Assembly (NCBI GenBank): GCA_903842455.1
Contig: CAIMLX010000248.1
Location: 1 to 39,398 of the forward strand
Direction of reading: 5' to 3'
DNA length: 39,398 nt
Source: an uncultured Hyphomicrobiales bacterium
Lineage (GTDB): Bacteria; Pseudomonadota; Alphaproteobacteria; Rhizobiales; Devosiaceae
The stretch's first letter is position 1, and every line of letters starts with the position of its first letter. A model generated the notes under the pieces. That model was not told the origin of the DNA. It saw only the letters and a program-made list of their open reading frames with translations, and did no database searches. A program made the translations under genes and the position numbers. Of the stretch, positions 1 to 8,883 are shown one piece after another.

Positions 1-141
1 GCAGATTATTCAGGACGCCTGCACCGATGTCGGCCAGCCGCGCCCATCCATCGTCGTCTCGGCCACGGAGGAGACGCCGCGCAGAATGCTCCGTCTACTG
101 AATAAAGCTGGCACCCAGCTCATGCGCGAGTTTGAGTGGCC
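1..141. repeat. Terminal direct repeat, left copy
   Basis: Bases 1-141 are identical to 39258-39398. The repeat lies inside one open reading frame that reads through the join without a break. An exact length of 141 equals a common maximum k-mer of short-read assemblers, so this is most simply the overlap left when a circular assembly graph is cut. It need not be a physical terminal repeat of the virion DNA. Confidence 0.95.
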
Positions 142-691
142 GAGGCTGAAGGAGCAGACGACCTTCACCGCCGTCGCCGCAGAAGAGCAGGCGGAGCCAA
201 GCTCGACGGAATTTGCGCGCCTGTCTCCCAACTCCTCGATCTGGCATGTGAACACCCAGAGGCAGGTGATCGGCCCAGTGTCGATGGAGGAGTGGAACCA
301 GCTCCACATCTCTCCGATCAGCAACGCGCAGTTCTACTGGACGCTCTATGGCCGTCGCTTCTCCATCTTCCCCGCTCCGACGACCAACGACCAGTTCACC
401 TACTCCTACGTCTGGCAGAAGTGGGCAGCCAATGCTGCTGGCACCGTCTTCGGTCTGGAGTTCACCGCCGACGACGACATCCACCTTCTCGATGACGAGA
501 TGCTGACGCTGGAGCTGGTGTGGCGATGGAAGCAGGCCATCGGCATCGACTACGCCGAGGACATGGCGAGCTGCAACCGCTACAAGGAGGTGCTGTACGC
601 GGGTATGCGAAACAGAAGCGTGCTGAACCTGTCTAATCCATGGCAGGGCAAGCTCCCCGAGGGCTACTGGCCGGGAACCATAACAGCATGA
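1..691 (+). CDS. Head-tail adaptor protein (3' part; gene spans the contig join)
   Basis: The frame is open from base 2 and continues the fragment that starts at 39235, giving a 237-residue protein once the contig is closed. The sequence has the look of SU10/P22-type adaptor proteins that sit under the portal: an N-terminal helical part with 'LLNKAGTQLMREFEWPRLKEQ' type wording shortened here to its FEWPRLKEQ core, a beta-rich middle (YGRRFSIFPAP), and a helical C-terminal half (LVWRWKQAIG). It directly precedes the nozzle-like gene and overlaps it as ATGA at 688-691, as expected for adjacent neck proteins. The internal ATG at 86 is not the start, because homologous-looking coding sequence continues upstream. 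The family is assigned from memory of sequence style and order, not from a search. Confidence 0.8.
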   Translation, partial: QIIQDACTDVGQPRPSIVVSATEETPRRMLRLLNKAGTQLMREFEWPRLKEQTTFTAVAAEEQAEPSSTEFARLSPNSSIWHVNTQRQVIGPVSMEEWNQLHISPISNAQFYWTLYGRRFSIFPAPTTNDQFTYSYVWQKWAANAAGTVFGLEFTADDDIHLLDDEMLTLELVWRWKQAIGIDYAEDMASCNRYKEVLYAGMRNRSVLNLSNPWQGKLPEGYWPGTITA

Positions 692-2259
692 GAAAGGCGC
701 TCCGGCCCAACGCGAACAGGTCTGCCGTCGCTCGACCGACGGTCATCGCAGCTCCGACGAAGGGCTGGAGCGCCAACGCATTGCCCATCGAGGCAGAGGA
801 TGGCACTGCCATCATCCTCGATAACTTCTTCCCAGAGGCCACCGCGCTGCGTCCGCGCAAGGGCTACACGCAGCAGGTCTCTGGCATCGCGTCGGACGTG
901 AACACGCTGATGACCTTCTCGTCCGGCTCCGTGCAGAAGCTCTTCGCGGCAGGTGGCGGCAGCAACATCTATGACGTGACCACGGCGGGCGCGCTGGGCG
1001 CTGCCGTCTACACCGGGCTCTCCACGACGAAGCTCTCCTATGTCAACTTCGCCACGGCTGGCGGTCAGTTCCTCTACATCGTCAACGGGCTCGACAGCGC
1101 CTTCTACTACAACGGCTCGACGTGGACTGTTCCAACCATCACTGGCGTGACATCGGCCGATCTGATCTATGTGACCACGCACAAAAGCCGCCTGTGGTTC
1201 GTGAAGAAGAACAGCACCACGCTCTACTACCTGCCCGTGGACAGTATCGCTGGTGCTGCAGTGGCCTTCGAGGTCGGATCGCAGTTCAACCGTGGTGGCC
1301 GGATCGTGGCAATCGCATCTTGGTCCGTCGATGCAGGTCAAGGCATGGATGACCTCTTCGTGATCTGGTCGAGCGAGGGAGAGGTTCTCGTCTACGCCGG
1401 AAACAATCCGACCTCGGACTATTCCATCGTGGGCCGCTACACGTCCGGCAAGCCTATCGGCTCGCGCCCCTTCTTCCCCATCGGCGGCGACCTTGCGATG
1501 ATCTCGGAAGACGGCATCCTTGCCCTGTCCAACGTGATGCGCTTCGACCGCCTGACGGCTGCCGAGAAGAGCCTCTCGGCGCAGATCGTGGACGCCTACC
1601 GTAAGGTGGTGAACACCGAAGCCGACACCTTCGGCTGGCAGGTGATCTCGCTGCCGAAAGCCTCGATGGCCCTCATCAACGTGCCCGGCGCGGGCAACAA
1701 CGGCACATCGATCCAATTCGCCTACAACGTCTCGACCAAGGCATGGAGCCGCTTCCTCGGCATCGATGCCCTGTGCTGGGAGCTGTTCGACGGCAACATC
1801 TACTTCGGAACCGCTGCTGGGGCGGTACACCGTGCGGAGAATGGAGGCTCCGACAACGGTGCCCTCATTACCGCACGGTGCCTTCCAGCATTCACGCACC
1901 TTGGCTCGCCGGGCCGGGTGAAGCACATCAAGCTCATCCAGCCCCTGCTCTCGACCGACCTGTCCGGCTACACCCTCGGCGTCGGCTGCGTGGTGAACTT
2001 CCAGTCTCCGCAGGTGGTGGGTGCCAGCGTGCCCGGAACGTCTCTGGCCTTCACATGGGACACCTCCCTGTGGGACGATGGCGATGTCTGGGTCGGCGTG
2101 AACGTGATCGATAGATGGGAGGGGGCTGACGGCTTGGGCTATGTCATTGCTCCGTATGCGGAGGTTCTGATCGATGCGGACGCTTATCCGACCTTCGAGT
2201 TCTCCCTCATCGGCTGGAACATCCTTGCCGAGGTCGGCGGTCTCGGCTTCAGCTCATAG
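688..2259 (+). CDS. Tail nozzle / stabilisation-like protein
   Basis: This 523-residue protein is rich in beta strand and has repeated short segments of the type expected in a beta-propeller (for example VNGLDSAFYYNG, GEVLVYAGNNP, GNIYFGTAAG). Proteins of this kind follow the adaptor in P22-like and SU10-like phages and form the short tail tube or nozzle below it. I chose the ATG at 688 because it overlaps the upstream stop (ATGA) and suggests coupled translation. An in-frame ATG at 640 would add 16 residues inside the adaptor gene and has no ribosome-binding site. The nozzle role is inferred from order and fold style. Confidence 0.7.
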   Translation: MRKALRPNANRSAVARPTVIAAPTKGWSANALPIEAEDGTAIILDNFFPEATALRPRKGYTQQVSGIASDVNTLMTFSSGSVQKLFAAGGGSNIYDVTTAGALGAAVYTGLSTTKLSYVNFATAGGQFLYIVNGLDSAFYYNGSTWTVPTITGVTSADLIYVTTHKSRLWFVKKNSTTLYYLPVDSIAGAAVAFEVGSQFNRGGRIVAIASWSVDAGQGMDDLFVIWSSEGEVLVYAGNNPTSDYSIVGRYTSGKPIGSRPFFPIGGDLAMISEDGILALSNVMRFDRLTAAEKSLSAQIVDAYRKVVNTEADTFGWQVISLPKASMALINVPGAGNNGTSIQFAYNVSTKAWSRFLGIDALCWELFDGNIYFGTAAGAVHRAENGGSDNGALITARCLPAFTHLGSPGRVKHIKLIQPLLSTDLSGYTLGVGCVVNFQSPQVVGASVPGTSLAFTWDTSLWDDGDVWVGVNVIDRWEGADGLGYVIAPYAEVLIDADAYPTFEFSLIGWNILAEVGGLGFSS

Positions 2260-2269
2260 ACCCCTGATC

Positions 2270-2701
2270 GTGGGCCGCATCCTTCTGTATGCGGACGATT
2301 TCGTGGGTGGCTGGCTGGAGGATCGGATGGGTGTCCGGCTAGTTCCTCCGTACACGTCCTTTGGCATGATCGGCCCCGATGGACTTTTGGCGGGAGCCAT
2401 GATATTCAACGGCTTCAACGAGGGAAACGCCGAGGTGTCGATCTATGCACCGAGGGCCGTTTCCCGAGGCAGTCTACGGGCCGCAGCCAGCTATGTCTTC
2501 GAGACGAATGGCTGCAACCGTCTGACAGCGCGAACTAGAGCATCAAGCCTCTCGGTTCGTAGGTTCATAGAGAAGGTTGGCTTCCAGCAGGAAGGCGTCC
2601 TCCGGGCCTACTACCAAGACGGAGAGGACGCCATCCTGTACGGGCTTCTAAGGAGCGAATGCAGATGGCTATCACACCAAAACCCAAGGGCTCCGGCGTA
2701 A
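2270..2701 (+). CDS. GNAT-family acetyltransferase-like protein
   Basis: The 143-residue product ends in a typical GNAT C-terminal half: a strand-helix with NGCNRLTAR, then ASSLSVRRFIEKVGFQQEG, which matches the 'N..a....ek.GF..eG' signature around the acetyl-CoA pyrophosphate and beta-6 region. GNAT enzymes move an acetyl group from acetyl-CoA to an amine. The target here is unknown. The frame is open further upstream, but that part overlaps the nozzle gene. The GTG at 2270, 10 bp after the nozzle stop, is the likeliest start, though its ribosome-binding site is weak. The 3' end overlaps the next gene by 37 bp. Such genes are seen among tail genes of other phages, where they may modify host or virion proteins. 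Confidence 0.7.
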   Translation: MGRILLYADDFVGGWLEDRMGVRLVPPYTSFGMIGPDGLLAGAMIFNGFNEGNAEVSIYAPRAVSRGSLRAAASYVFETNGCNRLTARTRASSLSVRRFIEKVGFQQEGVLRAYYQDGEDAILYGLLRSECRWLSHQNPRAPA

Positions 2702-3468
2702 CCTTCACGCCCGATGCGAACATCAACGGCCCCTACAACTACACGCGGGCCGACATCCCCATCTACAAGACGCCGCCCGCAGCGAGCGCGCCCGGTGGGC
2801 CGGGCTCCACGCCGGGGCCTGCTCCTGCACCGACGCCGACCACGCCGACCGTGAAGCCTCCGGGCGGAGCTGGTGGTGGAGCTGGTGGCAACAATGGGGC
2901 CGTCAGGCCGATCACTGGCGTCAACAACCCGCTGAACAGCAGCCAGTTCACGGGCACGCCGAACCCCAAGATGAATGTCGTCAACAACATCGACAGCACA
3001 CAGTTCACGGGCACACCGAACCCGAGGATCGTCCAGAACCCGAGCCGCGTGGTCGGAGGCGACCTCCGTGACGCCGGAGGCGGTGTCAATCGGACGCCTC
3101 TGGACAACGTGGTCCTCGGCGGCGGCATCAAGCCGAGCAGCATCCCCAACATGCCCAAGGTGCCCGTCAGGCAGACTGGCACTGGCATGGCGCTTGGTGG
3201 AGCTGGTGTCGGCAACGCGCCGCAGACGCCCCTGCCGCCCTTGGGCACGCCGACGCCGCCTCCGGCCACTGGTGGCCTGCCCGTCGCGCCGAAGCCTGTA
3301 AACACCATCGCGCCGAAGCCCGTCGCACGGCCCACGACGGCCAGCCCGGCGCTGCAGACGTTCAACCAGAACCCGAGCCGCGTGGTCGGCCCGCCCAACG
3401 TCAATGCCATCAAGCCGACGCAGCGGAACGCCTTCGCCACGGCCCTCGCACGGCCTCCGATCCGCTGA
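2665..3468 (+). CDS. Proline/glycine-rich low-complexity virion-type protein
   Basis: No known domain is visible in this 267-residue protein. It is rich in Pro, Thr, Gly and Asn and has internal repeats: FTGTPNP occurs twice and QNPSRVVG twice. The second pair is also identical in DNA over 23 bp (3034-3056 and 3367-3389). Two ATGs are close together (2659 and 2665). The AAGGAG at 2650-2655 is 3 nt from the first and 9 nt from the second, so 2665 is preferred. The stop overlaps the next start as TGATG. The position between tail genes and the lytic virion protein suggests an extended, disordered internal or linker protein, but this is inference. Confidence 0.65.
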   Translation: MAITPKPKGSGVTFTPDANINGPYNYTRADIPIYKTPPAASAPGGPGSTPGPAPAPTPTTPTVKPPGGAGGGAGGNNGAVRPITGVNNPLNSSQFTGTPNPKMNVVNNIDSTQFTGTPNPRIVQNPSRVVGGDLRDAGGGVNRTPLDNVVLGGGIKPSSIPNMPKVPVRQTGTGMALGGAGVGNAPQTPLPPLGTPTPPPATGGLPVAPKPVNTIAPKPVARPTTASPALQTFNQNPSRVVGPPNVNAIKPTQRNAFATALARPPIR

Positions 3469-6308
3469 TGCTGCGTCGGAAGCACATAAGGGCACCCGCC
3501 ACCTTCGATCCGGGGCCGGGCCATCCGCGCGAGCGGCTGATCTACGCCAATGATGCGGAGATGGAGATGCTCCGTAGGCTGACGGATGGCACCGTCAGTC
3601 GCGGACCCCGTGGCATCCCCTCCTTCGCCGTCACGTCCGGCAAGGAGACCGGGACGACCATGGGCGGTGGCAACGCCACCAGCTCGAACCCGTCCGGCGG
3701 TGGACCCGGTGGCCCCTTCGGCCCGAACAGCGGCCCCTCGAAGGCTCCCTCGGCACCCGCCTCGGGCGTCGGAGGTGGCAACAAGGGCACCTCCCAGAAC
3801 AGCTCCCCGAAGAGCCCGGCAGGCCCCTCCGGCCCGAACAGCGGCGCATCCGCAGCGAAGCCCGCTGGAGGCTCTCCTGCGTCGGGGGCGTCTACCCCCA
3901 CGGGCGGCTCGAAATCGCCGTCCAGCACCTCTCCCGGCTCCGTTAAGAGCCCATCCAGCCCCATGGGTGGGCAGGGCTCGTCTTTTGGCAGCTCGGCAGC
4001 CGCCGCCAGCTACAATCGAGGTGCGATCAGCCGCTCGGCTCCCACCCCGGCATCGCCCATGGGCGGACAGGGCTCGTCCTTCTCGCGCCCCTCGGCTGCG
4101 GCAGAGGCGAACCGCCAGACGGCCAGCGCCATCAAGGGCGGACAGAACCCCTCCGGCTCTCAGCGCGTGGCCTCCGGCGTCAGCCAGTCGCAGAAGGACG
4201 CCTACACCCAGTTCGGCCAGAAGATGGCCGCAGCTCCTCGCCAGCCCGAGATCACCCGCACGCCCGGTGACGCCGAGCAGCTCGCCCGCATGGCGCGTGC
4301 CGAGAACGGCCTCATCCGCGATCCGGTGACGGGCAAGATGTCCCAGCTCGCCGCGCAGGGCACCATGAACGTGGTCCGCAATCGCGCCGAGAACCAAGGC
4401 GTCGATGTCGAGGGCATCATCTCCCAGTCCGGGCAGTTCAGCCCATGGGGCAATGGCACCTACGCAGCGACGAAGCCGACCGCAGCCGAGACCGCCATGG
4501 CAGAACAGGTGCTGCGCGGCGTGACGCCGGACTATACGGCCACCCCCGCTCGCCCACAGGGTGCGGACTACTATCACAACACCGACACGGTGAAGAACAA
4601 GAGCGGCTATTCCAACGCCGCGACGAAGTCTCGCGTGAAGGATCGCTTCGCCTCGACCATGTCGGTTGCTGACGCGGTGAAGCCCGGCGTCTATGGACAC
4701 GACTACGGATACGATCCGACCGGGATGCCAGCCTCCAGCTTCAAGACCACTCCCATGGCCCCGGCTCCGAAGGGTCGCACCGACTACGGTACCGGGCGCG
4801 TGCCCACCGCAGCGAACGTGCCGCAGGGCGCGCTATCGCCTGACCCGAACTATGGCGGCTTCGTCGGCAGCTCTCCGGCAGCTCCTCGCTCGCGCAATGC
4901 GCCGGGCATGTTTGGTGGTACCCGGCCTGACTTCGGAAGTGGCGCGTCGAAGGTCAGCGCGGAGAGCGTGCCCGACGAGGACTATGGCACCATCGGCATG
5001 GGCTTCAACGTGCCTCGCGGCCTTGGCTATAATTCGCGCTTTGAGGATCAGCTCAACGAGTACGGCACGCTGCGCGACATCCAAGACCCGAACCAGTTCT
5101 CGACCCAGAGGGTGCGGGATGGCTTCTACAGCGACCGCGTCGGGCCGGGCGGCACCAGCACCCCGATCAACGGCTGGTCGAATGGTTTCGACCCGAACAA
5201 GCTGTCGGCGGACGGCCAGCACCTCTATGACGCGATGGCTGACACTGGCCTCCGCACTGGCGTGCCGCGCGATTACTTCTCCGGCAGGGCTGGTCGATCC
5301 AGCACGCCGAACCACCCGGCAGGCAATGCCATCGACACGCGCGTCATGGACCCGACAACCGGGCGTCCGGTCGGCAACGAATACAATCCCATCCGCCTGT
5401 CTGGCGAGACGCGGGCGGCATACGACAATGCTGCGGACGATGTCCTCGACACGATGTACCAGAACCCCGACATGTACGGCGGTCTGGCTCCTCGCGCTCG
5501 CTATGGCGGCGACTTCCGCAGCTCGACGCCCTACGACCAGATGCACATGGACGTGACGCCGGGCGGCGGCTTCAGTGGCGAGCAACGAACACGTCACGCC
5601 GCAGCAGTGGGCCGCTCCGGCAACACACCGGGCACTGGTGGCTACATGACCGCATCGGCCACCAACCCCGGCATCATGAACAGCGCCCCGCCAGAGCAGG
5701 GATATGAGCTGTCCGAGGGTGGCATCTACAACGGCCTGCGCTCGATCCCCGGTGCCATCTCCGGCCTCGGTCGCGGCCTCCGCTCCATCAGCGAGACGAT
5801 CTCGACGCCGAACCCGGCCTTCAAGGGCGCGGCCGGGATGCTCGCCAGCCCGAACCCCATCGTCCGCGCAGGCGCGCAGGCGGTCGCTGGTCAGGTGATC
5901 GGCCCGCAGGTGAAAGAGTTCGCGCGCTCGACCATCCAGAGCATCAAGGACATCGCAGACCCGAACAACCCGAGCGCACAGGCGGCGCAGAAGGCTGGCG
6001 GCTACGGCTCGCGCAAACCGTCCGACACTTCGGGCTCTGTCCGTGATGACCAGCGCGGCGAGCAGCGCGAAGGATCGAAGACGGCCTCCGCGACGAGCAA
6101 GGGCAACCCGGATCGCGGCAAGGGCGGTGACCGTGAGAACGGTCGCCAGAAGGAGACCTCCGCGCAGAAGGCCAAGCGCATCGGGAAGAAGAAGATCGAA
6201 GACCTTGCCAAGCCCGAGCCGAAGGCTGCGGACTGGAGCAACTACACGAATGTCATGACCAAGGAGCAGGCTATGCGAAAGCTCCTCGGCGAGGAGTGGT
6301 ACGCATGA
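3468..6308 (+). CDS. Virion-associated peptidoglycan hydrolase with SleB-like and M15-like domains
   Basis: The protein has 946 residues. Residues 1-250 are Gly/Ser/Pro-rich, with SPMGGQGSSF twice. Around 266-330 is a cell-wall-hydrolase (SleB/CwlJ, Hydrolase_2) pattern: LARMARAE with candidate catalytic E279, then NVVRNRAEN and QFSPWGNG. Around 580-700 is a VanY/M15-like zinc peptidase pattern: H616 and D623 in HPAGNAID (the HxxGxAxD signature) and H693 and D695 in HMD. The C-terminal 200 residues are helical and charged. It probably travels in the virion and opens the cell wall at DNA entry, cutting glycan strands and peptide cross-links with different domains. It sits directly before the ejection-type proteins and overlaps both neighbours (TGATG, ATGA). 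Domain calls rest on motifs only. Confidence 0.72.
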   Translation: MLRRKHIRAPATFDPGPGHPRERLIYANDAEMEMLRRLTDGTVSRGPRGIPSFAVTSGKETGTTMGGGNATSSNPSGGGPGGPFGPNSGPSKAPSAPASGVGGGNKGTSQNSSPKSPAGPSGPNSGASAAKPAGGSPASGASTPTGGSKSPSSTSPGSVKSPSSPMGGQGSSFGSSAAAASYNRGAISRSAPTPASPMGGQGSSFSRPSAAAEANRQTASAIKGGQNPSGSQRVASGVSQSQKDAYTQFGQKMAAAPRQPEITRTPGDAEQLARMARAENGLIRDPVTGKMSQLAAQGTMNVVRNRAENQGVDVEGIISQSGQFSPWGNGTYAATKPTAAETAMAEQVLRGVTPDYTATPARPQGADYYHNTDTVKNKSGYSNAATKSRVKDRFASTMSVADAVKPGVYGHDYGYDPTGMPASSFKTTPMAPAPKGRTDYGTGRVPTAANVPQGALSPDPNYGGFVGSSPAAPRSRNAPGMFGGTRPDFGSGASKVSAESVPDEDYGTIGMGFNVPRGLGYNSRFEDQLNEYGTLRDIQDPNQFSTQRVRDGFYSDRVGPGGTSTPINGWSNGFDPNKLSADGQHLYDAMADTGLRTGVPRDYFSGRAGRSSTPNHPAGNAIDTRVMDPTTGRPVGNEYNPIRLSGETRAAYDNAADDVLDTMYQNPDMYGGLAPRARYGGDFRSSTPYDQMHMDVTPGGGFSGEQRTRHAAAVGRSGNTPGTGGYMTASATNPGIMNSAPPEQGYELSEGGIYNGLRSIPGAISGLGRGLRSISETISTPNPAFKGAAGMLASPNPIVRAGAQAVAGQVIGPQVKEFARSTIQSIKDIADPNNPSAQAAQKAGGYGSRKPSDTSGSVRDDQRGEQREGSKTASATSKGNPDRGKGGDRENGRQKETSAQKAKRIGKKKIEDLAKPEPKAADWSNYTNVMTKEQAMRKLLGEEWYA

Positions 6309-7534
6309 ACAGCGGCAACAACACACCCAAGGTGCCGAGCCCGACCACGGTCGCAGCCGCGCAGACGGGATCGAACCAATCGACGGCTCTCTATGAGACG
6401 CTGCTCAACCAGCAGGACCAGCGCACGCCGACTGGTTCTCTGACGTGGCAGCAGGCCGGAACAAATACCTACACCGACCCGACGACCGGGAAGGAGGTGA
6501 CCGTTCCGAAGTTCATCGCCTCTCAGGTGCTGTCGCCGACGCAGCAGGGCTTGCTCGATCAGGAAGAGCAGTTCGATGCCCGCTACAATCAAATGGCAAT
6601 CGATCAGGCCGGGCAGATCAAGGAAAAGCTCTCGACGCCCTTCAGCTACTCGCCGGGCGAGCATGAGGCATGGGCTGGTGGCCTCTATGACAAGCTCAAC
6701 GCCGAGAGCATCGCTCGCGGTCGCGACGAGATGGAGCAGAACCTCGCCAACCGTGGTCTCAACTACGGCACGGCGACCTACAACACCGCGCAGCAGGCCT
6801 TCACCAAGGGCAATCAGGATGCGCGCAACGAGTTCATGCTCGACAGCTACGGCACGGGCCTGAACACCGCCCTCACCGTCCGCAACCAGCCGCTCAAGGA
6901 AGGCATCGCCCTCATGGGCGGCGGACAGATGTCGGAGCCGTCGTGGGTGCAGGGCGCACAGAGCGGCGTCAACGGCGTCGATGTCGCTGGCATCTATGCC
7001 GCGAACACGGCAGCGAAGCAGGCGAACGCGCAGCAGCAGCAGGGCGTGTGGGGCGCTCTCGGTCAGGTCGGCGGCGCAGCTCTCGGCGGCTGGATGGCCT
7101 CGGACGAGCGCGTCAAGACCAACATCAAGTCGAAGGGCAAGAAGGGCCTGTCGAAGCTCGGCGAGAAGGAGTGGAGCTACAAGGGCTCGAAGCAGCGCCA
7201 CACAACGCCCATGGCGCAGGATGTCGAGAAGAAGTTCCCCGGAGCCGTCGCAGAGATCGGCGGCACCAAGTATGTCAACTGGCGCGGCATCCCCGGCGGC
7301 GGCAAGTATGAGAAGGACATCGCTCGCGAGCAGACGGTCGATCCGCGTCTCTACGGCCAGCCGGGCTGGTCGATGAACGCCCTGCCTGACGGCAAGATGC
7401 TCCGTGAACGGAACATGAGGAACAGCGGCGACGATCCGGCCTACTCGATCAAGAAGGCGTTGCCGCCGATCAGGGAGCAGGACGCTCGCCTGAAGGGTGG
7501 CCTGTCGCGTCTCGGCGCAAGGAGCATCGCATAA
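6305..7534 (+). CDS. Virion protein with C-terminal S74-like intramolecular chaperone domain
   Basis: The 409-residue product starts at the ATG at 6305, 8 nt after GAGGAG and overlapping the upstream stop as ATGA. The N-terminal 260 residues are Gln/Asn-rich and helical with no known domain. At residue 266 begins SDERVKTNIK, and about 30 residues later comes TTPMAQDVEKKFPGAV. This is the pattern of peptidase S74 / intramolecular chaperone domains (SDxRxKxxI ... AQdVxxxxP), which fold trimeric tail spikes and are then often cut at the Ser. Here the domain is followed by about 100 further residues, which is unusual. The gene lies between the virion lysin and two ejection-type proteins, not next to the tail fibre, so it may act in internal or tail protein assembly. 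Confidence 0.65.
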   Translation: MNSGNNTPKVPSPTTVAAAQTGSNQSTALYETLLNQQDQRTPTGSLTWQQAGTNTYTDPTTGKEVTVPKFIASQVLSPTQQGLLDQEEQFDARYNQMAIDQAGQIKEKLSTPFSYSPGEHEAWAGGLYDKLNAESIARGRDEMEQNLANRGLNYGTATYNTAQQAFTKGNQDARNEFMLDSYGTGLNTALTVRNQPLKEGIALMGGGQMSEPSWVQGAQSGVNGVDVAGIYAANTAAKQANAQQQQGVWGALGQVGGAALGGWMASDERVKTNIKSKGKKGLSKLGEKEWSYKGSKQRHTTPMAQDVEKKFPGAVAEIGGTKYVNWRGIPGGGKYEKDIAREQTVDPRLYGQPGWSMNALPDGKMLRERNMRNSGDDPAYSIKKALPPIREQDARLKGGLSRLGARSIA

Positions 7535-8883
7535 TGGTCAACCAGTTCGAAATCGCCGACAAGAACAGGCTCGCTCCCACGACATCGCTGGTGAAGCCGA
7601 AGACCCAGCGCGAGCGGAAGACGATCTCGTCCCTTCTGGAGAACTTCATTCCCAAGCCCGCGACGGCTGCGCCTGCTGGCCCGGATGCGCTCGGCACCAA
7701 GCGGGATGCTTGGGCGAACGCACTCTCGACCATGAACGGCGTCTACACTCCGTCGCCCCTCACTGCTGTGGCGAAGGTCGCTGGCATGGGGCTCGCCGGG
7801 TACAACATGGGTAAGGCATCGTCCGACATCGAGGCGGGTCAGGCTGGCTTCCGCACGAAGCTGGCGCAGGCCCTGAAGGGTGGTGCGCCCGACAACGCAA
7901 CCATCGCCGACATGATGGCCGACCCCTACGCCGGACAGAACATGGACACGCTCTTTGGCTTGTGGGAGCGCGCGAACCCGAAGGCCAACACCGACCCCGA
8001 GATGGTCACCCTGAAGTACCCGAACGGCACAGAGGTGCCTGTCGATCTCAACTCGCCAGAGGGCAAGGAGATGCATCGCAAGTTCGTGGAGAAGATGGGC
8101 AGCGGAGCTGGTGGAGCTGGTGGCGTCATCAAAGACCCGATGAAGATCACCGACAACATGCAGCAGTCGAAGGTGCAGCAGTCGGCAGCCACCACTGCCG
8201 GAACGCTTAACTCGATGTTCCAGTCCCTGTCGGACCCGAGCGCGATCTCGGACCTCGACTTCGTCAACGGCGTTGCCAAAATCCTCGACCCGACCTCCGT
8301 CGTCCGCAGCGAGGAAGGCCGTCAGGTCATCGAGAGCCAGTCGATCCCCTCGCAGGTTCTCGGTCAGCTCAACATGCTGGCGAACGGCGAGAGCCGCCTC
8401 GATCCGCAGACCCGCATCGCCATGTACCAGCTCGCCGCCCGGCGCGGTGGAGAGGTCATGGAGCAGGCCCAGAAGGAGGCGGACTTCTACAGCAAGATGG
8501 CCGAGGGCAGCGGCTATGAGCCCGAGCTTTATGTTCCGCAGGTGCCGGAAGGCCCACGCTCGGACTTCAACTTCCAGCCCGAGGCTGCAGCATACCCGCA
8601 GGAGCCCGCAGGGCCTCGCCCACCGCCCTCGCGGCAACCGCCCGCTACCCCTGTGCCCGGCGGCGATCCTGCCGCTCCTGCGCCTCCCCAGAGGCTCGAT
8701 CCGCGTACCGCCCAGTTCGACCAGCGCCTCCTCACGGTGCCGGGCGCACGCAACCTGTGGCCGCGCATCGTGGAGCAGGCCGACGATGCCGAGGAGCTGG
8801 AGACGATCATCAACGGCATCATCGAGAACCCGGCCATGCTTCGGCAGGTCTTCCCTGACGCCTTCCCGACGGAGCAGCAGTAA
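7534..8883 (+). CDS. Putative internal virion / ejection protein A
   Basis: This 449-residue protein has no domain I recognise. It has a short Ala/Gly-rich hydrophobic stretch near residue 75 (AVAKVAGMGLAGYNMG), a Gly-rich linker (GSGAGGAGG) near 190 and a Pro-rich segment near 350-385. The start at 7534 overlaps the previous stop as TAATG, with AAGGAG at 7519-7524, 9 nt upstream. It lies between the S74-like gene and the next ejection-type gene. In short-tailed phages this slot usually holds proteins that leave the virion to build the channel for DNA. That role is inference from order and composition. Confidence 0.55.
   Translation: MVNQFEIADKNRLAPTTSLVKPKTQRERKTISSLLENFIPKPATAAPAGPDALGTKRDAWANALSTMNGVYTPSPLTAVAKVAGMGLAGYNMGKASSDIEAGQAGFRTKLAQALKGGAPDNATIADMMADPYAGQNMDTLFGLWERANPKANTDPEMVTLKYPNGTEVPVDLNSPEGKEMHRKFVEKMGSGAGGAGGVIKDPMKITDNMQQSKVQQSAATTAGTLNSMFQSLSDPSAISDLDFVNGVAKILDPTSVVRSEEGRQVIESQSIPSQVLGQLNMLANGESRLDPQTRIAMYQLAARRGGEVMEQAQKEADFYSKMAEGSGYEPELYVPQVPEGPRSDFNFQPEAAAYPQEPAGPRPPPSRQPPATPVPGGDPAAPAPPQRLDPRTAQFDQRLLTVPGARNLWPRIVEQADDAEELETIINGIIENPAMLRQVFPDAFPTEQQ

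Noticed and set aside
664-1926. 420-codon open frame on the - strand
   Set aside because: It lies fully antisense to the nozzle gene; its composition (rich in Arg, Val and His in a low-order mix) is what GC-rich third positions give. The same holds for the long - strand frames at 2763-4700, 4833-6326, 7441-8889, 26993-29116 and 34111-35082.
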